This document shows, one piece after another, positions 1 to 5,846 of a DNA stretch of 5,846 bases (position 1 is its first letter; every line of letters begins with the position of its first letter). This stretch comes from Bacteroidales bacterium (GTDB lineage Bacteria > Bacteroidota > Bacteroidia > Bacteroidales > JAADGE01). The DNA is taken from positions 1 through 5,846 of the forward strand of contig JANTGL010000177.1 of the NCBI GenBank assembly GCA_024762915.1, given 5' to 3'. Position numbers and translations under genes: made by a program. The notes beneath the pieces were generated by a model. The model worked only from the letters and a program-made list of their open reading frames with translations. It did not search any database and was not told where the DNA came from.

Positions 1-180
1 ACATATCGCTATGATATAGCAGCTTATATTCAAAATATTTTTGACGGAACTACTGAAAATAACGGAATCAATTTATATCCTGCTTCTGACGGAAATAATA
101 TTTCAAGAAGCATTATTACTACCGGGAATAATTCAAATCCCATGAAATTAGTAATTACTTATACAAAAGTATTAAATTAA
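1..180 (+). CDS. DUF4270 family protein, C-terminal fragment
   Basis: The frame is open from the first base of the window and ends at TAA 178-180, giving 59 residues; the start lies upstream. Visible features are a TYRYDIAAYIQ segment at the left edge, a central ENNGINLYPAS stretch, and the ending NPMKLVITYTKVLN. The aromatic/Ile-rich 'YxxDIAxYIQ' plus a terminal 'MKLxITYTK' strand is how I remember DUF4270 proteins of Bacteroidota ending. These are exported, often lipoprotein-like proteins of unknown function frequently encoded just before glmS. The fragment is too short to show a signal peptide or lipobox. Only 17 bases separate its stop from the glmS start, and I see no terminator between them, so the two are probably co-transcribed. 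The family call rests on the C-terminal pattern and the neighbour. Function is unknown. Confidence 0.72.
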   Translation, partial: TYRYDIAAYIQNIFDGTTENNGINLYPASDGNNISRSIITTGNNSNPMKLVITYTKVLN

Positions 181-197
181 TAAAACACGCTGACTAA

Positions 198-2039
198 ATG
201 TGCGGAATTGTAGGCTATATCGGAGATAAAGATGCTTATCCGATATTAATAAACGGGTTAAAAAGACTTGAATACAGAGGGTATGATTCTGCCGGTATTG
301 CAATTATCGGTGAGAAAACTAAAATATTCAAAAAGAAAGGAAAAGTAAATGATTTGGACATGTTGGTTAAGGATAATGACATGTCGGGTCATATCGGTAT
401 CGGTCATACGCGGTGGGCAACTCACGGAGAACCTAACGATACAAATGCGCATCCTCACACTTCTGAAAACGGAAAATTTACGGTTATTCATAACGGAATA
501 ATTGAAAACTATGCTCGTTTGAAAGATCGTTTGGAAGTCAGAGGTTATACTTTTAAAAGCAATACGGACACTGAGGTTTTAGCAAACCTTATAGAATACA
601 TTTATATTAAAGCTAAGGGAGAAATTGATGCCGAACAATCCATTCGCTTAGCCCTTTCCAAAGTGATAGGAGCATACGGTATTGTAGTAATTGCACAAGA
701 TGAACCGGACAAACTTATTGCTGCCAGAAAAGGAAGTCCGTTAGTTATAGGAATCGGCGAAGGTGAATATTTTATTGCTTCAGATGCTACTCCCATTATT
801 GAATACACCGACAGTGTTATTTATCTTAATAACGATAATGTTGCCGTTATTAAAAAAGATCAATTAACTCTGAAAACTATTGAGAACGATAAATTAGAAC
901 CCAGTATCCAAAAATTAACGATGGATATCGGTTCAATCGAAAAAAACGGCTACAAACATTTTATGCTCAAAGAAATTTTTGAGCAACCGCGCTCTATTTT
1001 AGATACATTCAGAGGAAGAGTTGCGGCTGATTTGTCCGAAATAAGATTGGGAGGATTGCATAACTCAATGCCTCAACTTACAAATGCAAAGAGAATACTT
1101 ATCATCGCTTGCGGAACCTCATGGCATGCAGGGTTAGTCGGAGAATATCTTATTGAAACCTTTGCTCGAATTCCCGTTGAAGTTGAATACGGTTCTGAAT
1201 TCAGATACAGAAAACCGATTATTTATAAAGATGATGTGGTTTTAGCCATTAGTCAAAGCGGTGAAACTGCCGACACTCTCGCTGCAATTAACCTTGCAAA
1301 AGAAGCAGGGGCAACCGTTCTGGGAATTTGTAATGTCGTGGGTGCCAGTATTCCGCGTGAAACCGATGCCGGTGTTTATACCCATGCCGGTCCCGAAATC
1401 GGTGTTGCTTCTACAAAAGCATTTACGGCTCAAGTTACGGTATTAACAATGATTGCATTTATTCTGGGAAAAGAAAAAGGATTTATTAAAGATCTTGATT
1501 ATAAAAATCTGATAAAATGCCTGGTTAATGTTCCTGATAAAATTAAAGAAATTTTAGAGCTTGACAATGAGATAAAAGAAATTGCAAAACTCTATCAGAA
1601 TGCAACAAATTTTCTGTACCTCGGACGAGGTTATCTGTTTCCGGTTGCTCTGGAAGGAGCTTTAAAACTTAAAGAAATTTCATACATTCATGCCGAAGGA
1701 TATCCTGCTGCAGAAATGAAACACGGCCCTATTGCATTGATTGACAAAAAGATGCCTGTTGTTATTATTGCTACCAAAGATAAATCTTACGATAAAATAG
1801 TCAGTAACATTCAAGAAGTTAAAGCACGAAACGGAATCGTCATTGCCGTTGTTACAAAAGGAGACTCAATCATAAAGAAAATGGCTGACCATGTTTTGGA
1901 AGTTCCTGAAACCAATGAAGCGTTAGCTCCTTTGCTTACGGTTATTCCTTTGCAACTTCTGTCGTATCATATTGCAGTTCTTCGCGGTTGTAATGTTGAT
2001 CAACCTCGTAATTTGGCAAAATCGGTAACTGTTGAATAA
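198..2039 (+). CDS. glmS: Glutamine-fructose-6-phosphate aminotransferase (isomerizing)
   Basis: This cytoplasmic enzyme makes glucosamine-6-phosphate from fructose-6-phosphate and glutamine, the entry step to UDP-GlcNAc. It is complete at 613 residues (E. coli GlmS has 609). The N-terminal class II glutamine amidotransferase domain (about 2-220) starts with Met-Cys-Gly-Ile-Val; Cys2 becomes the N-terminal nucleophile after Met removal, which fixes the start. It carries RLEYRGYDSAG (23-33), HTRWATHGEP (70-79) and HNGIIEN (98-104). The two SIS sugar-isomerase domains follow. The first (about 290-425) has ACGTS (304-308) and SQSGETADT (352-360). The second (about 460-605) has LEGALKLKEISYIHAE (485-500) and KHGPIALI (508-515). 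The C-terminal DQPRNLAKSVTVE (601-613) includes Lys608, which matches the E. coli sugar-binding lysine. Glu493 and His509 correspond to E. coli Glu488 and His504. No Shine-Dalgarno sequence is visible, which is common in Bacteroidota. The 17-base upstream gap leaves no room for a glmS ribozyme. A terminator follows directly. Confidence 0.99.
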   Translation: MCGIVGYIGDKDAYPILINGLKRLEYRGYDSAGIAIIGEKTKIFKKKGKVNDLDMLVKDNDMSGHIGIGHTRWATHGEPNDTNAHPHTSENGKFTVIHNGIIENYARLKDRLEVRGYTFKSNTDTEVLANLIEYIYIKAKGEIDAEQSIRLALSKVIGAYGIVVIAQDEPDKLIAARKGSPLVIGIGEGEYFIASDATPIIEYTDSVIYLNNDNVAVIKKDQLTLKTIENDKLEPSIQKLTMDIGSIEKNGYKHFMLKEIFEQPRSILDTFRGRVAADLSEIRLGGLHNSMPQLTNAKRILIIACGTSWHAGLVGEYLIETFARIPVEVEYGSEFRYRKPIIYKDDVVLAISQSGETADTLAAINLAKEAGATVLGICNVVGASIPRETDAGVYTHAGPEIGVASTKAFTAQVTVLTMIAFILGKEKGFIKDLDYKNLIKCLVNVPDKIKEILELDNEIKEIAKLYQNATNFLYLGRGYLFPVALEGALKLKEISYIHAEGYPAAEMKHGPIALIDKKMPVVIIATKDKSYDKIVSNIQEVKARNGIVIAVVTKGDSIIKKMADHVLEVPETNEALAPLLTVIPLQLLSYHIAVLRGCNVDQPRNLAKSVTVE

Positions 2040-2113
2040 ATAGTATTCAATATATTAAGTATTAAAGTCTCGTTAAAATACGGGACTTTTTTATTTTTTC
2101 CTAAAAATACTAT
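2040..2113. repeat. 8-bp inverted repeat spanning the glmS terminator
   Basis: ATAGTATT at 2040-2047 is the reverse complement of AATACTAT at 2106-2113. The right arm overlaps the start of the candidate -7 box of the mutA promoter, and the left arm begins directly after the glmS stop codon. The arms are entirely A/T apart from one G/C pair, so chance is a realistic explanation in DNA this AT-rich. It could in principle be an operator half-site pair, but nothing else supports that. Confidence 0.25.
2064..2099 (+). terminator. Intrinsic terminator of the DUF4270-glmS unit
   Basis: The arms AAAGTCTCG (2064-2072) and CGGGACTTT (2081-2089) pair over 9 bp with one G-U wobble around an 8-base A/T loop (2073-2080). 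The right arm runs into a T tract, six T at 2087-2092 and, after one A, six more at 2094-2099. It lies 25 bases after the glmS stop and before the mutA promoter candidate, as expected for the end of the upstream transcript. Confidence 0.88.
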
Positions 2114-2118
2114 CTTTG
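2111..2118 (+). promoter_or_regulatory. Candidate -7 box of the mutAB promoter
   Basis: TATCTTTG matches the TAnnTTTG -7 consensus of the Bacteroidota primary sigma factor. It implies a transcript start near 2123-2125 and a leader of about 70 bases before mutA. The expected -33 TTTG is not clearly present; the T-rich tail of the glmS terminator (2087-2099) occupies that region. Its position between a terminator and a gene start supports the call, but it rests on one short match. Confidence 0.6.
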
Positions 2119-2175
2119 AAACATAAAAACACTTGATAAAAATCATATTCAGATAATTATATAAATACAACTTTT

Positions 2176-2179
2176 GGAG
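2176..2179 (+). promoter_or_regulatory. Possible weak ribosome binding site of mutA
   Basis: GGAG lies 13 bases before the mutA ATG, further away than an ideal Shine-Dalgarno site, and is surrounded by an A/T-rich stretch. Bacteroidota often initiate without a strong Shine-Dalgarno pairing, so this may contribute little. It is the only purine-rich GGAG-like motif in the mutA leader, and neither glmS nor mutB has one. Confidence 0.35.
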
Positions 2180-2192
2180 AAAATTTTAAGAT

Positions 2193-4061
2193 ATGTCAGA
2201 AGATAAATTATTTAACGATTTTCCGCCCGTTTCAACCGAACAATGGGAGGCAAAAATAAAACAAGATTTAAAAGGTGCCGATTATGAAAAAAAATTGATT
2301 ACCGATACCCTCGACGGTATTCAAATAAAGCCTTATTATCGTTCTGAAGATCTTACAAATCTTGAATATTTACAACATCTTCCCGGCGATTTCCCCTTTG
2401 TCAGAAGTCCTAAAACCGAAGATAATAACTTCGATATCCGTCAAGATATTTTTGTTGAAAACGTTTCCGATACAAACAAAAAAATTAAAGATGCAATCGA
2501 TAAAGGTGCAAATTCAATCGGATTTTTCATTTGTCATAAAGAAAATATGACCGAAAATGAATTTAACACACTTATCTCCGGTATTAATCCGGAACATAAA
2601 ACGCTCAACTTTATTTCCGGAAAAATAACACCCCTTATTCTTAAATTTTTTATCAATACTATTAAAAAGAACGCATTTAATCCGGAAAAAATAAAAGCAA
2701 CTTTCAGTTACGACCCTTTCGGACATAAAACAATTACCGGAAATTGTTACAATAAAGGCAAAATCAACAAAGATTTTGAAGAATTAAAAGAAATTTCCGA
2801 AATTATTTCAGAAAAATATCCGCAAATCAAATTTATAAATATCAACGGAATATTTTTCGCAAATGCCGGAGCAACCGTTGTTCAAGAACTTGCTTTTGCA
2901 TTGGCATCGGCTAACGAAACATTGTCAGAAGCAGAAAAAGCCGGGATCAATCCCGAAACCTTAATTCCGAAAATGATGTTTACATTCGGTGTCGGTTCAA
3001 ATTATTTTATTGAAATCGCAAAAATCAGAGCGGCACGGTTGCTTTGGGCTGAAATTGCAAAAACCCGGTCACCCGAAATCAAAGATAAAGCTGCAATGTT
3101 TATCAATTCCGTTACTTCCGGCGTAAATAAAACGGCCTACGATGCTTATGTTAATCAATTGCGAATTACAACCGAAGCCATGTCGGCAGTTATCGGCGGA
3201 ACCGATTGCCTTACCGTAAATCCTTTCGATATTCCGTACAAAAAACCGGACGACTTTTCTGAACGCATCGCTCGAAATATTGGGATTATTTTAAAAGAAG
3301 AAGCACATTTTGATAAATCAATCGATCCGGCAGCAGGTTCATATTATATCGAAAACTTAACAAACGAAATCGCAGAAAAAACGTGGAAATTATTTTTACA
3401 AATTGAAGAAATCGGAGGTTATCATAATGCTTTAAAACAAGGTTTCATTCAAGATAAAATCAAAGAAACCGTTCAAAAAAGGGAGTTAAACATTGCAACT
3501 CGCAAAGAAGTTTTGCTGGGAACAAATCAATATCCGAACTTTAATGAAACTGTTAAAAAAAATATTGACCCGAATGTTTACAATTGGAAACTTCCGGAAA
3601 ATAAAAATACGGATACCGAAGCAATCAAATTTTGGCGAGCAGGAAAAACTTTTGAAGAATTACGATTGGCTGTCGAAAAATCCGGTATACGCCCCAAAGT
3701 TTTCTTGCTGACTTACGGAAATCTTGCCATGCGAAAAGCCAGAGCAACATTTTCAACCAACTTTTTTACTTGTGCCGGTTATGAAATTATTGATAATCCC
3801 GGCTTTGAAAATATCGAAGAAGGCATAAAAGCCGCAATAAATGCAAAAGCAGATATTGTTACAGTTTGCGGAAGCGATGACGATTATCCCGAAATTGTTC
3901 CCGAAATTTATAATTCTCTTAACGGAAAAGCAATTACCGTTGTTGCCGGATATCCGAAAAACAGTATCGAAGAGCTGAAATCAAAAGGCATCGAACATTT
4001 TATTCACGTAAAATCTAATGTTTTAGAAACTTTACAAAATTTCAATAAAATTTTACTTTAA
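2193..4061 (+). CDS. mutA: Methylmalonyl-CoA mutase small (non-catalytic) subunit
   Basis: This is the partner subunit of the cytoplasmic, adenosylcobalamin-dependent mutase that interconverts succinyl-CoA and (R)-methylmalonyl-CoA. It is complete at 622 residues, close to the family's usual 620-640. The N-terminal linker (about 1-45) reads FPPVSTEQWEAKIKQDLKG from residue 10, typical of the family. A degenerate TIM-barrel mutase domain (about 46-480) follows. A flavodoxin-like C-terminal domain (about 500-622) is related to the B12-binding fold. Paralogy with the downstream MutB is plain at EIAKIRAARLLWAEI (274-288) and DPAAGSYYIENLTNEIA (378-394). Key residues are changed: the IRQY of MutB is IRQD here (Asp85 in place of the catalytic Tyr). 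The SGYHMQ motif is NGIFFA (Ile220-Phe221 in place of Tyr-His). The C-terminal cobalamin-ligand DxHxxG is absent, with Leu511, Met513 and Ala516 at those positions. This is the known signature of MutA rather than a second active subunit. mutB follows after 31 bases, so the two form an operon. Confidence 0.97.
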   Translation: MSEDKLFNDFPPVSTEQWEAKIKQDLKGADYEKKLITDTLDGIQIKPYYRSEDLTNLEYLQHLPGDFPFVRSPKTEDNNFDIRQDIFVENVSDTNKKIKDAIDKGANSIGFFICHKENMTENEFNTLISGINPEHKTLNFISGKITPLILKFFINTIKKNAFNPEKIKATFSYDPFGHKTITGNCYNKGKINKDFEELKEISEIISEKYPQIKFININGIFFANAGATVVQELAFALASANETLSEAEKAGINPETLIPKMMFTFGVGSNYFIEIAKIRAARLLWAEIAKTRSPEIKDKAAMFINSVTSGVNKTAYDAYVNQLRITTEAMSAVIGGTDCLTVNPFDIPYKKPDDFSERIARNIGIILKEEAHFDKSIDPAAGSYYIENLTNEIAEKTWKLFLQIEEIGGYHNALKQGFIQDKIKETVQKRELNIATRKEVLLGTNQYPNFNETVKKNIDPNVYNWKLPENKNTDTEAIKFWRAGKTFEELRLAVEKSGIRPKVFLLTYGNLAMRKARATFSTNFFTCAGYEIIDNPGFENIEEGIKAAINAKADIVTVCGSDDDYPEIVPEIYNSLNGKAITVVAGYPKNSIEELKSKGIEHFIHVKSNVLETLQNFNKILL

Positions 4062-4068
4062 AATTTTT

Positions 4069-4085
4069 ACTTTCAACTTTCAACT
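4069..4085. repeat. 7-bp tandem repeat in the mutA-mutB spacer
   Basis: ACTTTCA occurs twice in tandem (4069-4075, 4076-4082), followed by a partial ACT (4083-4085), about 2.4 copies. It fills more than half of the 31-base spacer and ends 7 bases before the mutB ATG, where a ribosome binding site would normally sit. Slipped-strand variation is possible; a function is not shown. Confidence 0.75.
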
Positions 4086-4092
4086 AAAAAAT

Positions 4093-5846
4093 ATGCGACC
4101 CGACTTCAAAAATATAAATTTCAAAACTGTCTATAAAAGCAGTAATCCTGAAAAAAATAAAGGCAAAAAATTCATCACTCCCGAACAAATAGATTTGGAT
4201 GCTTTCTATACCGAAGATGATTTAAAAGGTATGGAACACCTTGAATATGCTGCGGGTTTGCCTCCCTTTTTACGAGGTCCATATTCTACCATGTATGTAA
4301 TGCGACCTTGGACAATCAGGCAATATGCAGGTTTTTCAACCGCCGAAGAATCCAATGCATTTTATCGCAGAAATCTCGCAGCCGGACAAAAAGGTCTTTC
4401 CGTAGCATTCGATTTGGCCACGCATCGCGGCTACGATTCCGACCATGAACGTGTCGTAGGCGATGTAGGTAAAGCAGGAGTTGCTATTGACAGTATTTTG
4501 GATATGAAGATTTTATTCGATCAAATTCCGCTGAATAAAATGTCGGTTTCAATGACCATGAACGGTGCCGTTTTACCCGTATTGGCATTTTACATCGTTG
4601 CGGGATTGGAACAAGGTGCAAAACTCGAAGAACTTTCGGGAACCATCCAAAACGATATCCTGAAAGAATTTATGGTGCGAAACACCTACATCTATCCGCC
4701 GGCACCTTCGATGCGAATTATTGCCGATATTTTTGAATACACATCGCAAAAAATGCCGAAGTTCAACTCAATAAGTATCTCCGGTTACCACATGCAGGAA
4801 GCCGGTGCAACGGCAGATATTGAACTTGCCTACACTTTGGCTGACGGTTTGGAATATTTGCGTACCGGTGTAAATGCCGGAATGGATATCGACAGTTTTG
4901 CTCCTCGATTATCATTTTTTTGGGCAATCGGAATGAACCATTTTACCGAAATTGCAAAAATGCGTGCCGCTCGTATGCTTTGGGCGAAAATTGTAAAACA
5001 ATTCAATCCGAAAAATCCGAAGTCCATGGCACTGAGAACACACAGCCAAACTTCGGGTTGGAGCTTAACCGAACAAGATCCTTTTAATAATATTACGCGA
5101 ACTTGCATTGAAGCAACGGCTGCAGCACTAGGACACACGCAATCACTTCATACCAATGCACTTGATGAAGCCATTGCTTTACCGACCGATTTTTCTGCAC
5201 GAATAGCCCGAAATACACAAATTTATTTACAGGAAGAAACCGGCATCACTAAATCACTTGATCCGTGGGCAGGTTCGTATTACGTTGAAAAACTGACACA
5301 TGAAATTGCACACAAAGCTTGGAAATTGATTGAAGAAGTTGAAGAACTCGGCGGTATGTCAAAAGCTGTTGAAACCGGCATTCCGAAAATGCGAATTGAA
5401 GAAGCTGCTGCCCGCAAACAAGCGCGTATTGACAGCGGAAAAGATATTATTGTAGGCGTAAACAAATACAAACTTGAGAAGGAAGATCCGATTGATATTC
5501 TGGAAGTTGATAATACGGCTGTTCGGCTTTCGCAAATCGAACGTTTGAAAAAACTAAAAGCCGAACGCAACAACGAAGATGTTCAAAAAGCACTTGGTAC
5601 GATAAGCGAAAGTATGAAAACGGGTAAAGGAAATTTATTGGAACTTTCCGTTATTGCCGCACAAAAAAGAGCTACATTAGGCGAAATTTCCGATGCAATC
5701 GAAAAAATAACCGGAAGATACAAAGCCGTTATCCATTCAATATCCGGCATTTATTCATCTGAAAGCAAAAACGATATGAGTTTTGAAAAAGCAAAAGAAC
5801 TGGCTGATAAATTTGCCGAACAAGAAGGTCGCCGACCGCGAATTAT
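4093..5846 (+). CDS. mutB: Methylmalonyl-CoA mutase large (catalytic) subunit, 3' truncated by window
   Basis: This is the catalytic subunit of the adenosylcobalamin-dependent mutase. The frame runs from ATG 4093 without a stop to the window edge: 584 whole codons plus two bases, of about 710-730 expected. The substrate-binding TIM barrel (about 30-400) closely follows the Propionibacterium enzyme as I recall it, with an offset of 11. GPYSTMY (62-68) and RPWTIRQYAGFS (71-82) contain Tyr64, Arg71 and Tyr78, equivalent to Tyr75, Arg82 and Tyr89. TIQNDILKEFMVRNTYIYPP starts at 184, with Gln186 and Arg196 matching Gln197 and Arg207. SISGYHMQEAGAT (228-240) has Tyr232-His233, matching Tyr243-His244. 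RTHSQTSGWSLT (315-326) is also present. The visible end reads EGRRPRI plus the start of one more codon, just where the B12 domain (IMVAKMGQDGHDRG in relatives) should begin. The start is supported by the conserved N-terminus; upstream is A-rich with no Shine-Dalgarno sequence. No catalytic residue is missing in the visible part. It is the second gene of mutAB. Confidence 0.97.
   Translation, partial: MRPDFKNINFKTVYKSSNPEKNKGKKFITPEQIDLDAFYTEDDLKGMEHLEYAAGLPPFLRGPYSTMYVMRPWTIRQYAGFSTAEESNAFYRRNLAAGQKGLSVAFDLATHRGYDSDHERVVGDVGKAGVAIDSILDMKILFDQIPLNKMSVSMTMNGAVLPVLAFYIVAGLEQGAKLEELSGTIQNDILKEFMVRNTYIYPPAPSMRIIADIFEYTSQKMPKFNSISISGYHMQEAGATADIELAYTLADGLEYLRTGVNAGMDIDSFAPRLSFFWAIGMNHFTEIAKMRAARMLWAKIVKQFNPKNPKSMALRTHSQTSGWSLTEQDPFNNITRTCIEATAAALGHTQSLHTNALDEAIALPTDFSARIARNTQIYLQEETGITKSLDPWAGSYYVEKLTHEIAHKAWKLIEEVEELGGMSKAVETGIPKMRIEEAAARKQARIDSGKDIIVGVNKYKLEKEDPIDILEVDNTAVRLSQIERLKKLKAERNNEDVQKALGTISESMKTGKGNLLELSVIAAQKRATLGEISDAIEKITGRYKAVIHSISGIYSSESKNDMSFEKAKELADKFAEQEGRRPRI

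Noticed and set aside
36..43. TATTTTTG, a match to the TAnnTTTG -7 consensus inside the DUF4270 fragment, as a glmS promoter
   Set aside because: It lies inside conserved coding sequence, about 150 bases before glmS, without a -33 TTTG. Such 8-mers are common in AT-rich DNA.
181..197. Possible glmS ribozyme/riboswitch before glmS
   Set aside because: The gap is only 17 bases and the upstream sequence is coding. The known glmS ribozyme class is longer and is typical of Gram-positive bacteria.
258..1446. Short open frames on both strands within glmS (for example 258-491 minus, 602-808 minus, 1242-1433 minus, 1261-1446 plus)
   Set aside because: All lie inside glmS in other frames. None resembles a known protein or has start signals of its own.
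2119..2192. Possible cobalamin riboswitch in the mutA leader
   Set aside because: The leader of about 70 bases is A/T-rich, has no B12-box-like GC-rich conserved core, and is much shorter than cobalamin riboswitches. Only a tiny TGAT-AAAA-ATCA hairpin (2134-2145) is visible.
2362..3711. Short open frames within mutA (2362-2550 plus, 2514-2726 minus, 3493-3711 plus)
   Set aside because: They are out-of-frame shadows of a well-conserved mutA with Lys/Ile-rich composition expected from shifted AT-rich codons.
4830..5138. Reverse-strand open frame of 102 codons
   Set aside because: It lies entirely within mutB, opposite a strongly conserved catalytic region. Its product is Cys/Ser-rich with no recognisable family.
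5280..5573. Reverse-strand open frame of 97 codons
   Set aside because: It is antisense to conserved mutB codons. The serine-rich product reflects the complement of the helical linker region of MutB.
1..5846. Mobile element, CRISPR array, tRNA or rRNA gene, phage or defence system
   Set aside because: I found no transposase or integrase motifs, no regularly spaced repeats, no cloverleaf or rRNA-like stretches, and essentially all sequence outside 2040-2192 and two short spacers is accounted for by housekeeping genes.

Overview
The window looks like ordinary chromosomal DNA from an AT-rich member of the Bacteroidota. Four points support this. A DUF4270-type C-terminus lies directly upstream of glmS. 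A TAnnTTTG-type -7 element lies in front of the mut operon. Shine-Dalgarno sequences are weak or absent. A two-subunit (MutA/MutB) methylmalonyl-CoA mutase is present, as in succinate/propionate-metabolising Bacteroidota. I cannot name the genus from the sequence. All recognised genes are on the + strand.

Layout: positions 1-180 hold the last 59 codons of a DUF4270-family protein. After a 17-base gap comes a complete glmS (198-2039), encoding glutamine-fructose-6-phosphate aminotransferase, the first committed step to UDP-GlcNAc for peptidoglycan and LPS. A 153-base intergenic region (2040-2192) follows. It holds a good intrinsic terminator for the upstream unit, a candidate Bacteroidota promoter and the leader of the next operon. 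Then comes mutA (2193-4061), the small non-catalytic subunit of methylmalonyl-CoA mutase. After a 31-base spacer with a 7-bp tandem repeat comes mutB (4093 to the window edge), the catalytic subunit. It is cut off a few residues before its expected cobalamin-binding motif.

The window has two functional units: an envelope-precursor unit (DUF4270-glmS) and a B12-dependent carbon-skeleton rearrangement unit (mutAB). MutA and MutB are paralogues expected to form a heterodimer that interconverts succinyl-CoA and (R)-methylmalonyl-CoA. MutB retains the catalytic residues. MutA has lost the active-site Tyr and His and the DxHxxG cobalamin-ligand motif.

I looked for an undescribed system and did not find one. 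There is no mobile element, CRISPR array, RNA gene, or uncharacterised gene apart from the DUF4270 fragment. The findings below are modest and are scored that way.
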